This document shows, in pieces, positions 7,406-14,036 of a DNA stretch of 16,303 bases. The notes beneath the pieces are model-generated. The model saw nothing but the letters and a program-made list of their open reading frames with translations, did not search any database and was not told the DNA's origin. This DNA is from Streptomyces sp. NRRL F-6131 (lineage in GTDB: Bacteria; Actinomycetota; Actinomycetes; Streptomycetales; Streptomycetaceae). How positions within the stretch are numbered: position 1 is the stretch's first letter; every line of letters begins with the position of its first letter. Location of the stretch: the NCBI GenBank assembly GCA_000719695.1, contig JOHN01000102.1, positions 1-16,303 of the forward strand. Direction: 5' to 3'. A program made the position numbers and the translations under genes.

Positions 7406-7714
7406 CTACTTCGTGGGGTCGGGGACGGCGAACAGTTCGACGGACACGCCGTGGACCTCGCCGACGGCGCTCAGGGACGCCCCGTGGCTGCAGGCGCTGT
7501 AGTCGATGAGGTCCGGGTCGAGGTCGAGGGCGGCGCGCCACTGCTCGAACAGGGCGAGCGAGTCGTTGACGACCAGGCACACGCCCCAGTCCGGGTCCCC
7601 GGTGTCGCTCTCGTACTCGTACAGCTCGAACTCCGGCTGCGGCAGGGTCGGGTGCTCGGCGAGCAGCATCATCAGCGCGTGCGCGGCGTCGGCCCGGCTG
7701 GTCAGTGTGGTCAC
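7406..7714 (-). CDS. Small hypothetical protein, paralogue of its upstream neighbour (102 aa)
   Basis: Starts at GTG 7714 (VTTLTSRADAAHALMMLLAEH), overlapping the previous stop by 4 bp, with GAGGGGAC at a suitable distance; the longer frame to 7870 runs over the neighbour and is rejected. The pattern AxALMxxLxxHxxLPxP at the N-terminus, LxxFExWRxALxxxPxxxD in the middle and a GVxxxL strand near the end are shared with the 118-aa product of the adjacent gene, so the two are diverged tandem duplicates. Acidic, probably cytoplasmic, no membrane helix. I do not recognise a function. Confidence 0.75.
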   Translation of the reverse strand: MTTLTSRADAAHALMMLLAEHPTLPQPEFELYEYESDTGDPDWGVCLVVNDSLALFEQWRAALDLDPDLIDYSACSHGASLSAVGEVHGVSVELFAVPDPTK

Positions 7715-8067
7715 GATGCCGTCCCCTCGGTGGTGGTACCGGTCTGGGTGTAGTAGCCGACCAGGGTCAGCGGGACCCCGGCGTAGGTGGTGGTGACGGT
7801 GAGCCAGGCGAAGGTGCCGGTGGTCTCCCGGTCGACGTCGGCGGGGTTGATCCCAAGGGCCTGGCGCCACTCCTCGAAGTCGCTGAGGGCGGTCTCGCCG
7901 TGGAAGCCGAAGGCCAGGCCCCCGGTGAGGACCAGCGCCCCGAGGGCATCACGTTCGTCGGTGACGACCTGCTCGCTGGTAACCCTCGGGGCGGGCAGGT
8001 CGGCGTGGGCAGTGAGGGCGGCCATCAGCGCGCCGGCGGCGTTGACCAGCGTGGATGCGGTCTGCAT
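7711..8067 (-). CDS. Small hypothetical protein, paralogue of its downstream neighbour (118 aa)
   Basis: Begins MQTASTLVNAAGALMAALTA with AGGAGAG before the ATG. Shares AGALMAALTAHADLPAP and LSDFEEWRQALGINPADVD with the equivalent positions of the next gene. The C-terminal half is beta-rich (FAWLTVTTTYAGVPLTLVGY) and ends in a Thr-rich tail. It lies about 20 bases after the DUF2637 gene and is coupled by GTGA to its duplicate. Two side-by-side copies suggest a heterodimer or specialised partners. No known family assigned. Confidence 0.78.
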   Translation of the reverse strand: MQTASTLVNAAGALMAALTAHADLPAPRVTSEQVVTDERDALGALVLTGGLAFGFHGETALSDFEEWRQALGINPADVDRETTGTFAWLTVTTTYAGVPLTLVGYYTQTGTTTEGTAS

Positions 8068-8087
8068 GGTGATCTCTCCTGTGCTGG

Positions 8088-9671
8088 TCAGCGGGTCGGG
8101 GCGGGGCGGTAGCCGTCGGAGAGGAGGTCCACGGCGTCCGAGCGGCGCTGGGAGGCGGTGGCGAGGGAGACGTCCAGGGCGTCGGCGATGGTCTGGAGCG
8201 TGACGGCCTCGGGGTTGCCGGCGCCGTCGGCGAGGATCATGCGGGCGACCTTGCGGGTGGCGCGGGCGGCGGGGGTCAGCTTCGCCGCGTCCTCCGCTTC
8301 GACCGCGCGCAGCTCCGCTTCAGCGATACGCGCGCGGGCTTCAGCGGCCTCCCGCCGGGCCGTCTCGGCGGCCAGCGTCAGGTCCGCCTCGGCGCGCTCG
8401 GCGTCGGCGGCGTCGCGGTCGGCTTCAGCCGCGCGGCGCCGGGCTTCAGCCGTGGCCTCTTCGGTTTCAGCCGTGCGCTTGGCCGTTTCGGCTTCGCGCA
8501 GCCGGGCCTGCTCGGCGGCCTCGTCGTCCTCGGCGCGGGCCCGCTCGACGGCCGCCGCCTCCCGGTCCGTTTCAGCGGCACGGCGGCGGGTTTCAGCGGC
8601 GGCCTGCTCCGTTTCAGCGGCTGTCCGGTCGGTTTCGGCGGCGCGCTGGCGGGCTTCGGCGGCCTCCTGCTCGGCGGTGGCGGCGGCCATGACGGCCTCG
8701 GCCTGGTCGAGGCGTTCGGCGGCCTCGGCCTCCCGGCCGGCGGCCACGGTCCGGGCGTGGGCGTGGGCCTTGGCGGTCGCGGTTTCGGCGCCGACCTCGT
8801 ACCCGGCGGCCTGCACCCGGCCCGCGGTGCGGAGCTTGGCAATCTCCAGCTCCGCCGCGCGGGCGGCGGCCCGGGCGGTGACCTCGGCCTCGAACGCCGC
8901 CTTGCGTTCGGCCCGCAGCCGCGCGGCCTCCTCGGCCTCCGCGGGCAGGGCCAGGGCCTCCTCCACGGACAGCCCGAAGCGCTCCATGGTGAGCGGGAGG
9001 CGCTGGTCGGCGGGGGCCTTGTGCCAGTCTCCGCCGTGCTCGCGCTCCAGCATCACCCGGTAGACCAAGCGCTCGCGCTCCAGCTCCACCGCCCGCTCGT
9101 AGCTGGAGATGCCGTTCAGGCGCATCCGCCGGTACATCCGGAACGACGGCCAGGGCGCGAGGATCCAGCGGTGCAGAGGGACCCCGTCGCGGCCGTGGCC
9201 GGCCTCGATCCGGGTAATCCGGATGACCAGGCGCCGCCCGGACTCCACCACCGCGACGAACATGACCGGGATGACGGCGTGCATCGCGGTGCCGGTCGGA
9301 TTCGCCAGCAGCGGCCCCGCCGAAGCGGCGTTGAAGTAGATCGTGGCGGCGGTGAAACCGTGGGCCAGCAGCCGCAGCCACGGCGCCGGGGCGCCCTTGC
9401 GGATCAGGTGCAGATCCATCGCCAGCAGGGCCACGATCCCGGCGTCCACACCGATCGGGAACGCGTAGCTGAAGCCGCCGAACCCGTGCCTGAAACCCAG
9501 GTCCCGCAGCGCGGAGTAGGAGCCGGAGAACCCGATCCCGGCCAGGGCCGCACCACCGACCGCGGCGAGGATCGCCACCCCCAGCATCAGCCTGTCCGAA
9601 GGCACCGCCCGCGCCGTCGAAGCGGTCGGGCGTGCGGTTGAAACGGCCGCCGGCGCGGCCACGGTCGTCAT
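8088..9671 (-). CDS. DUF2637 membrane protein with heptad coiled coil and C-terminal HTH (527 aa), SpdB-like
   Basis: Residues ~27-155 hold four hydrophobic segments typical of DUF2637 (LMLGVAILAAVGGAALAGIG; FPIGVDAGIVALLAMDLHLI; LLAHGFTAATIYFNAASAGP; HAVIPVMFVAVVESGRRLVI). Then comes a cytoplasmic region with an alpha-helical AEVTARAAARAAELEIAKL part, followed by about 17 near-perfect 7-residue units of the type RAAETDR from ~343 to ~460, predicted to be a long rigid coiled coil. The C-terminus (TLQTIADALDVSLATASQRR, 491-510) is a helix-turn-helix. DUF2637 proteins are common beside tra on Streptomyces plasmids and include SpdB-type spread proteins; known SpdB proteins can bind DNA. This would be a membrane-anchored DNA-binding strut. 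The ATG overlaps the preceding stop (ATGA). Confidence 0.87.
   Translation of the reverse strand: MTTVAAPAAVSTARPTASTARAVPSDRLMLGVAILAAVGGAALAGIGFSGSYSALRDLGFRHGFGGFSYAFPIGVDAGIVALLAMDLHLIRKGAPAPWLRLLAHGFTAATIYFNAASAGPLLANPTGTAMHAVIPVMFVAVVESGRRLVIRITRIEAGHGRDGVPLHRWILAPWPSFRMYRRMRLNGISSYERAVELERERLVYRVMLEREHGGDWHKAPADQRLPLTMERFGLSVEEALALPAEAEEAARLRAERKAAFEAEVTARAAARAAELEIAKLRTAGRVQAAGYEVGAETATAKAHAHARTVAAGREAEAAERLDQAEAVMAAATAEQEAAEARQRAAETDRTAAETEQAAAETRRRAAETDREAAAVERARAEDDEAAEQARLREAETAKRTAETEEATAEARRRAAEADRDAADAERAEADLTLAAETARREAAEARARIAEAELRAVEAEDAAKLTPAARATRKVARMILADGAGNPEAVTLQTIADALDVSLATASQRRSDAVDLLSDGYRPAPTR
8380..8660. repeat. In-frame 21-bp repeats encoding the heptad coiled coil
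   Basis: Degenerate 21-bp units (recurring TTTCAGCGGC or GCTTCAGC on the plus strand) match the RAAETxR heptads of the DUF2637 protein. Several units use GAA and GCT codons, unusual for this GC-rich genome, suggesting recent unit duplication. Number of units may vary between related elements. Confidence 0.6.
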
Positions 9672-9955
9672 GCGGCCACCCGTTCGGTGCTCGCGGTGCG
9701 GCGGATGACCGCCGGGTGCCGCAGCGGCACCGGTGCCTTGCCCTGCAGGCGCTCGGCGTACGCGGCCAGCACCGGGTCCTGCTGGCGCAGGTCCGCCAGC
9801 ACGTCGGCCGCGGCGTCCGCCCGGGCCTCACGCTCGATCTCGCTCTCACCGGGCACCCCGGTGAACAGGCGGGTGAACTCGGAGTCCACACCGAGCGCCA
9901 GCTCGGCGAACTCGTCCTCGTTCAGGGCCGTCTGGCCTGCAACAATCGACCTCAC
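9668..9955 (-). CDS. Small acidic hypothetical protein (95 aa)
   Basis: Starts at GTG 9955 (MRSIVAGQTALNEDEFAELA) after GGAAGAGGT. Predicted mostly helical and acidic (DEFAELALGVDSEFTRLFTG, EIEREARADAAADVLADLRQ), with a basic C-terminal tail (RHPAVIRRTASTERVAA). It is coupled by a 4-bp ATGA overlap to the DUF2637 gene, so it is made at the same ribosomes and may be a partner of that protein. No family recognised. Confidence 0.72.
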   Translation of the reverse strand: MRSIVAGQTALNEDEFAELALGVDSEFTRLFTGVPGESEIEREARADAAADVLADLRQQDPVLAAYAERLQGKAPVPLRHPAVIRRTASTERVAA

Positions 9956-10067
9956 GGGTCTACCTCTTCCTGATGGGTTGGTGGGCCCGGCGGGGACGGC
10001 TCCTCATCCGGCCAAGGAGATTGGGAGCCGTCCACCGCACAGGGCAGCAGATGGGGTGAGCTGGGTT

Positions 10068-10772
10068 TTAGTGCTCCGGCGCCGGCTCGCCGTTGCCGTA
10101 GCGGCGGGAGCCGTCGGCGCACCGCACGACGTAGCGCGGACCGCCCCGGAACGGGCTCCACCGCTCGACCCCGCGCCGCTCGTCCTCGCCGACCACGTCC
10201 AGCGCGCCCGCTGGCTGGGCGGCGAGCATCTCGTCGACCAGGGCCTCGACGCGGCCGTTGCGGGTCCGGTCGACCACACCGCCGCTCGTACCGCAGGTCA
10301 GGTGCGGCGCGACCTCCCGCGCGGTGTCGGCCAAGTGGCCCATGTCCGGCGCGCGGCAGGTGCCGGCGGAGGCCTGCTCCGCCAGTTCGGGAGCGGAGGA
10401 GGCCAGGCAGGGGCCGCACACGGAGCCGGTGTTGGCCCGATTCAGCCGCGCACCGCACGTGGTGCAGGAGCGCTTCTCCTCGGGGGCGGTCCGGGGCGAC
10501 ACCGCGCTGTCGGCCAGCGCCGCCACACCGACCGCGAGGATCGCACGCCACTCCTGCTCGCCGACCTCGCCGGTCCACCGCGGCGCCCGCGTCCCGGTCA
10601 GCCGACCAATCCGGCACACCACCGCACGGCGCCGACGCTCGACGCCCTGACCCGCCGCCACCCACGCACCGGCCGACACCCGACCGGAACCGCCGGTCAG
10701 CGACGCCACACGGGCGGCGTAGGAACGACCGGTCACGGTCGGAGTGGTGGTGATGCGGGGTGTGGCGAGCAT
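10068..10772 (-). CDS. Hypothetical zinc-ribbon protein, first gene of the transfer operon (234 aa)
   Basis: The ATG at 10772 (MLATPRITTTPTVTGRSYAA) has a perfect AGGAGG 7-12 bases upstream; the longer frame to 10871 would cross the operator region and is rejected. A basic Arg-rich stretch (VERRRRAVVCRIGRL, about residues 44-58) is followed by a zinc-ribbon-like CTTCGARLNRANTGSVCGPC. The C-terminus contains RYVVRCADGSRRYGNGEPAP, a beta-hairpin-like end. No membrane helix or catalytic motif. As first gene after the control region it is directly exposed to the GntR repressor. Possibly nucleic-acid binding; function unknown. Confidence 0.72.
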   Translation of the reverse strand: MLATPRITTTPTVTGRSYAARVASLTGGSGRVSAGAWVAAGQGVERRRRAVVCRIGRLTGTRAPRWTGEVGEQEWRAILAVGVAALADSAVSPRTAPEEKRSCTTCGARLNRANTGSVCGPCLASSAPELAEQASAGTCRAPDMGHLADTAREVAPHLTCGTSGGVVDRTRNGRVEALVDEMLAAQPAGALDVVGEDERRGVERWSPFRGGPRYVVRCADGSRRYGNGEPAPEH

Positions 10773-10814
10773 GGCGAAGCCTCCTGAGTCGTCAGGTGGA
10801 GCGCAGGCGGGAGT

Positions 10815-10832
10815 CAGCACACTGACGTGCTG
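10815..10832. promoter_or_regulatory. Short palindrome in the transfer-operon leader
   Basis: CAGCAC (10815-10820) faces GTGCTG (10827-10832) around ACTGAC. It lies about 45 bases before the ATG of the first transfer gene, in what would be its leader. It could be a second operator or a leader hairpin; weak on its own. Confidence 0.35.
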
Positions 10833-10860
10833 GAATAGCGCGGACCGAGAGGTTTGTTCT

Positions 10861-10891
10861 CTCTGCCGCACAGCTCAACTGTGAGGCAGAG
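10861..10891. promoter_or_regulatory. Main inverted-repeat operator, likely bound by the GntR repressor
   Basis: CTCTGCCGCACAG (10861-10873) and CTGTGAGGCAGAG (10879-10891) are 13-bp arms with one mismatch around CTCAA. The right arm's TGAGGCAGAG recurs exactly at 10965-10974. The site lies between the leftward transfer operon and the gntR gene, where pSAM2-type elements carry repressor sites. Binding is inferred. Confidence 0.7.
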
Positions 10892-10936
10892 AAGACAGAG
10901 TTGGCAAGCCCATCAGCCGGGCGACATGCGGAAGCA

Positions 10937-10974
10937 TTGGTTCCGGCCGGAGCGTGCGGCACTATGAGGCAGAG
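10937..10974 (+). promoter_or_regulatory. Candidate gntR promoter overlapped by operator half-site
   Basis: TTGGTT (10937-10942), 17 bases, then CACTAT (10960-10965) resemble a -35/-10 pair. TGAGGCAGAG (10965-10974), an exact copy of the operator half-site, covers the expected start point, which would allow autorepression. The -10 match is only moderate. Confidence 0.45.
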
Positions 10975-10997
10975 ACGCAGAGGGATGTGGAGAGTTG

Positions 10998-11345
10998 ATG
11001 GTCGAGTGGACCGGAGAGAAGTCCGCCTATCGACAGGTGGCGGACGACCTTTGCGCGCGAATCGCTGCCGGCGAGTTCGCCTCCAGCGGGCGGATTCCGT
11101 CGCTCGCGGCGATCCGCACGGAGTACGAGGTGACGCAGACGGTCGCACGGGCGGCTGTGACGCACCTGAAGGAAGCCGGGCTTGTGGTGAGCCACCAGGG
11201 CAAGGCGGCCTTCTTGGCTCCGGATGCAGCGACCAGGGCTGGCGCGATGGCCGGAGATGCCGAGGGACTGCGACGGGAACTGGCCGAGGTTCGAGAGGAA
11301 CTCCGAGCCCTGGTTGCCCGAGTATCGGAGCTTGAGGCCAAGTGA
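10998..11345 (+). CDS. Short GntR-family repressor of the transfer region (115 aa)
   Basis: MVEWTGEKSAYRQVADDLCA opens a GntR winged helix (about 9-76: RIAAGEFASSGRIPSLAAIR, YEVTQTVARAAVTHLKEAGL, wing VSHQGKAAFL). Instead of an effector domain it ends in a short charged coiled coil (LRRELAEVREELRALVARVS, 91-110), probably for dimerisation. Known: pSAM2-type elements use a GntR repressor (KorSA) to hold transfer and replication genes off. This one is divergent from the transfer operon and flanked by matching operator sequences. The ATG at 10998 is preferred to an in-frame TTG just before it; the GGAGAG is only 3 bases from the ATG, an unusually short spacing that suggests weak translation. Confidence 0.88.
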   Translation: MVEWTGEKSAYRQVADDLCARIAAGEFASSGRIPSLAAIRTEYEVTQTVARAAVTHLKEAGLVVSHQGKAAFLAPDAATRAGAMAGDAEGLRRELAEVREELRALVARVSELEAK

Positions 11346-11362
11346 TGACCAGGCAGGGGGAT

Positions 11363-11393
11363 CAGGGGATCGCGGATTCTTCGCGGTCCCCTG
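11363..11393 (+). terminator. Terminator after gntR
   Basis: CAGGGGATCGCG (11363-11374) and CGCGGTCCCCTG (11382-11393) make a 12-bp stem with one G-U wobble and a 7-base loop, 18 bases after the gntR stop. Only a weak T content follows. Confidence 0.75.
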
Positions 11394-11609
11394 TCTGCAT
11401 ATCGGGGCGAGCGACTCCCCATTGCTACCTCCTCGTCGGTGCGGACTGATCTCAGTTCACACCCGCCGCCAAGGAATCGGTATCACGGGGCCCTACCGGC
11501 ATTCGGCTTCACATCTTTACACGAGTAGCATCACGACTTCTATCGCGATTTTCAGGTGACTCAACGAGCCGCTACACTCGCGGCACGAGCAGTTTCCTAG
11601 GAGGGGAAT
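11394..11609. promoter_or_regulatory. Lower-GC intergenic region with promoter of the kinase operon
   Basis: No gene is seen in this stretch, which is clearly more AT-rich than the transfer region. TTTTCA (11549-11554), 18 bases, then TACACT (11573-11578) form a plausible promoter, followed by AGGAGGGG a few bases before the ATG at 11610. Confidence 0.5.
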
Positions 11610-12611
11610 ATGGCTCGGCAACGCTCAGATTGGAATCCGGCGCTACTCAAGGAGATTAGGGAGCATCACGACCTGACCCTTGAAGAAGTCGGCGAGAAGC
11701 TTCGGGAAATCGGCGAGCGGCACAAGTTCAACCTTGCCGCCAATTTTCAGACGGTTTGGGCTCACGAGAACGGGAGCGCATTTCCCAGGGCCGACTATCG
11801 CCGGGCCTACTGCATTCTCTACCGCCGGAACGAGGCGGAACTGGGCTTTCGCCGGGCTCTCCCCGGAGAGGTCACCACTGTGCCCAACCAGCGTGTAGCA
11901 GAGACTGCCCCCGACCTGGCAGAGGCGATCCGTGAGGCTCTGGGCAGCATCCGCGAGGGCGCGGACGGTGTGGATGCCGACGCGTTCCGCAACAGGGTCA
12001 TGGACGAGTGGCAGCGTCGCACCAGCGGCGACGCGACCGGTCCGGTCATTCTCCTGGTCGGCGGATATGCCGGATCAGGAAAGAGTGAGTTTGCGAAATT
12101 CCTTGGTCGACTCACGGGGTGGCCGATCCTGGACAAGGACTCGATGACGCGCGCCCTTGTCGATCAGTTGCTGGTTGCGCTCGGCGGTGAGGCGAACGAC
12201 CGGAGTTCCGACCTCTACCGCGAGAAGATCCGGCCGCTCGAATATCGCTGCCTCATGGAGGCGGCGTGGGACAACGTCGACTGCGGGACATCGGTCATTC
12301 TCGATGCGCCGTTCCTTGCCGAGTTCTCCCAAGCCGATTGGATGCAACGGTTCTACAACCGGTGCAAGGCGAAGCGGGCCACCGTGGCGGCTATCTGGGT
12401 TGAATGCGACCCCGACTCGATGCGGGAGTACATCGAGTTCCGGGGTGCCGCCCGGGACATGTGGAAGATGGAGTCCTGGGAGGAGTACCTGGCCACGATC
12501 GACCTGAAGCTGCGGCCCCGGGGCCCGCACTTCGTGGTCGACAACCGCCTCGGAGCGGCCATCGCCGCCGCCGACCAGGCGCGCGACGTGCTGAGCGGGG
12601 GTGGACTGTGA
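11610..12611 (+). CDS. HTH-kinase fusion: XRE-type N-terminus, P-loop kinase C-terminus (333 aa)
   Basis: Residues ~10-82 look like the XRE helix-turn-helix of Streptomyces regulators (LKEIREHHDLTLEEVGEKL, then FQTVWAHENGSAFPRADYRR, ending AELGFRR). After an acidic linker comes a kinase-like P-loop domain: ILLVGGYAGSGKSEFAKFLG (147-166, Walker A 151-159), ILDKDSMTR (173-181), VILDAPFLAEF (229-239), and WVECDPDSMREYIEFRGAAR (263-282) with lid-like arginines. This is the AAA_33/zeta-toxin-like layout; the substrate cannot be read from sequence. DNA-binding plus kinase in one chain recalls antitoxin-toxin fusions or self-regulating kinases. Strong AGGAGGGG site. The stop overlaps the next GTG by 4 bp. 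Confidence 0.82.
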   Translation: MARQRSDWNPALLKEIREHHDLTLEEVGEKLREIGERHKFNLAANFQTVWAHENGSAFPRADYRRAYCILYRRNEAELGFRRALPGEVTTVPNQRVAETAPDLAEAIREALGSIREGADGVDADAFRNRVMDEWQRRTSGDATGPVILLVGGYAGSGKSEFAKFLGRLTGWPILDKDSMTRALVDQLLVALGGEANDRSSDLYREKIRPLEYRCLMEAAWDNVDCGTSVILDAPFLAEFSQADWMQRFYNRCKAKRATVAAIWVECDPDSMREYIEFRGAARDMWKMESWEEYLATIDLKLRPRGPHFVVDNRLGAAIAAADQARDVLSGGGL

Positions 12612-13174
12612 CCGCCCGGGGCCTCATCCTCTACGGCCCTCCCGCCGCGGGGAAGGACACCGTGACGCGCGCGCTCCGGGCCGCCGACCCCGACTATCAG
12701 CTGTTCTCGCGGCTGAAGGTCGGGGCGGGCAAGTCCGCCGGGTACCGGATAGGCACGGCTGAGCAACTGGCCCGGCTGGAGGCCGCCGGAGACGTGATCT
12801 ACCAGAACAGCCGGTACGGCAATACCTACGTCGTCGACCGCCAGGGGATGGACGAAGCATTCGCGGCCGGTATCCCAGTCGTCCACCTAGGCCAGATCGA
12901 AGGCATCCACGCCCTGGTGAAGGGCTATCCGGCTGATTGGTCCGTCGTGCTGCTCTGGTGCTCGCGCGAGATGACCGAGGCCCGGTCCGCTGGCCGTGGG
13001 GATGCCGACACAGAGGCCCGGCTGACCGCGTGGGACGCGACGCTGGCCGATGTCGAGGCACACCCCAGGCAGGTGTGGGACCTGTCGGTGGACACCAGCA
13101 GCGTCGACCCGGCAGAGGCTGCCGGGCTCATCAACGCCCTACTCGCGCCCGACGGGAACAGCCGCAACTCGTAG
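12608..13174 (+). CDS. Guanylate-kinase-like P-loop nucleotide kinase (188 aa)
   Basis: GTG at 12608 overlaps the preceding stop (GTGA). VTARGLILYGPPAAGKDTVT holds Walker A (10-17). Then YQLFSRLKVGAGKSAGYRIG, a stretch with the spacing of the GMP-binding part of guanylate kinase (AEQLARLEAAGDVIYQNSRY, then GNTYVVD), and PVVHLGQIEGIHALVKGYPA as the Walker-B-side strand. Length matches small guanylate kinases and PhnN-type ribose bisphosphokinases, but the usual Ser/Arg pattern for GMP is altered, so the substrate may differ. Two linked kinases suggest sequential phosphorylation of one metabolite. An additional housekeeping gmk should exist in the host. Activity inferred. Confidence 0.78.
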   Translation: MTARGLILYGPPAAGKDTVTRALRAADPDYQLFSRLKVGAGKSAGYRIGTAEQLARLEAAGDVIYQNSRYGNTYVVDRQGMDEAFAAGIPVVHLGQIEGIHALVKGYPADWSVVLLWCSREMTEARSAGRGDADTEARLTAWDATLADVEAHPRQVWDLSVDTSSVDPAEAAGLINALLAPDGNSRNS

Positions 13175-13195
13175 CAAGGCGGTTCGGCAGCTACG
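13170..13195. terminator. Small hairpin carrying both stop codons of convergent genes
   Basis: CGTAGC (13170-13175) and GCTACG (13190-13195) pair over a 14-base loop; the TAG of the rightward kinase gene and the TAG of the leftward dehydrogenase gene lie in opposite arms. Short, so only a weak bidirectional terminator candidate. Confidence 0.4.
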
Positions 13196-14036
13196 GGCGA
13201 GCGAGACGGTCAAGGGCCTCGTCGGGTGACAGCCCGGCGAGGTCTTTGCTGTCGTTCCAGCGCGCCAATGTCTGGGCCGCAGCCCGAAGCAGCTCGTCCG
13301 GCAGGCCGACGGCGGACAGCATGTCGGCCGCCTCCTCCATCTCGGGGCCCCACCGCCAGGCGCGCGCTGCAGTCTTGCCGATGTACCCGGTCTCAACCAG
13401 GTAGCTGCCCTGACGCTTGCCGGCTACGTCGAGCAGCGCTTCGTCAACGTCGTACGCACGCGCTGCACCAAACGCGACGGCGGCCAGTACGCGGGACGCC
13501 TTCTGGTATGAGCTGTATGCCAGCTTCAGCGCGGACGCCTGGCCGAGATCGGCGCCAAGTACAGGTGTCTCCACCGGGGTACCTGCAAACAGCTCCTCGA
13601 CCAGGGAGACGGCATCCGTCGCCCCGGACAGGTAGAGCCGAGTCCGCTTCCCCCCAACCGGCGGTGAGCCGATCACGGCTCCATCGACGACCGCGCGGGC
13701 GCATTCATCCAGCAGAGTAGCGATGCGCTGCGTCCGCTCCGGGTTGATCGCATTGGCTTCCACATAGACACCCGCGTATCGGCGCTCTGCAACGACGCGA
13801 GCCATGTCCTCAGCGGCGGCCGGCGGGCAGAGGCTGAGGACGATGTGGGCCTGCTCCAGCAACTCCTCCAATCCGGCTACCGGTTCCAACCCGGCCTGCT
13901 CGGCCCGCGCTACGGTGGCCGCGCTACGACCGGCTGGGCACCAGAGCACTCGCGCCGCATTCGCTCGGGCGCACGCGGCCACCGCGGCACCCATGCTCCC
14001 GGGGTGAAGAATGCCGACTGTCGGCTTGATGGTCAT
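13191..14036 (-). CDS. NAD(P)-binding 6-phosphogluconate-dehydrogenase-like oxidoreductase (281 aa)
   Basis: TVGILHPGSMG (6-16) is the GxxxxGxMG Rossmann dinucleotide motif, followed by HIVLSLCPPAAAEDMA and YVEANAINPERTQRIA (91-106), the NAxxP site of this superfamily. The C-terminal part (GQASALKLAYSSYQKASRVL, 165-184) matches the DUF1932-type domain and has the expected catalytic Lys171. Such beta-hydroxyacid dehydrogenases oxidise or reduce small hydroxy acids or imines; substrate unknown. The ATG overlaps the HAD gene stop (ATGA), so dehydrogenase and phosphatase are probably made together and may act on the same metabolite. Complete; no defects seen. Confidence 0.85.
   Translation of the reverse strand: MTIKPTVGILHPGSMGAAVAACARANAARVLWCPAGRSAATVARAEQAGLEPVAGLEELLEQAHIVLSLCPPAAAEDMARVVAERRYAGVYVEANAINPERTQRIATLLDECARAVVDGAVIGSPPVGGKRTRLYLSGATDAVSLVEELFAGTPVETPVLGADLGQASALKLAYSSYQKASRVLAAVAFGAARAYDVDEALLDVAGKRQGSYLVETGYIGKTAARAWRWGPEMEEAADMLSAVGLPDELLRAAAQTLARWNDSKDLAGLSPDEALDRLARP

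Noticed and set aside
3774..7753. Very long plus-strand frames (436 to 586 aa) opposite traB, the basic membrane protein and RapZ-like genes
   Set aside because: High-GC shadow frames; the opposite strand encodes intact Walker motifs and the RapZ domain in the same place.
8380..8660. Possible CRISPR or satellite repeat
   Set aside because: The repeats are in frame with heptads of a coding region.
8158..9063. Plus-strand Ala/Ser-rich frame of 301 aa
   Set aside because: Antisense reading of the heptad repeats; composition is explained by the 21-bp repeat units.
10068..10772. Replication initiator or integrase of the element
   Set aside because: No tyrosine-recombinase or Rep motifs here or elsewhere in the window; only a zinc ribbon is visible.
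10773..10871. N-terminal extension of the zinc-ribbon protein gene
   Set aside because: A perfect AGGAGG precedes the ATG at 10772 and the extension crosses regulatory sequence.
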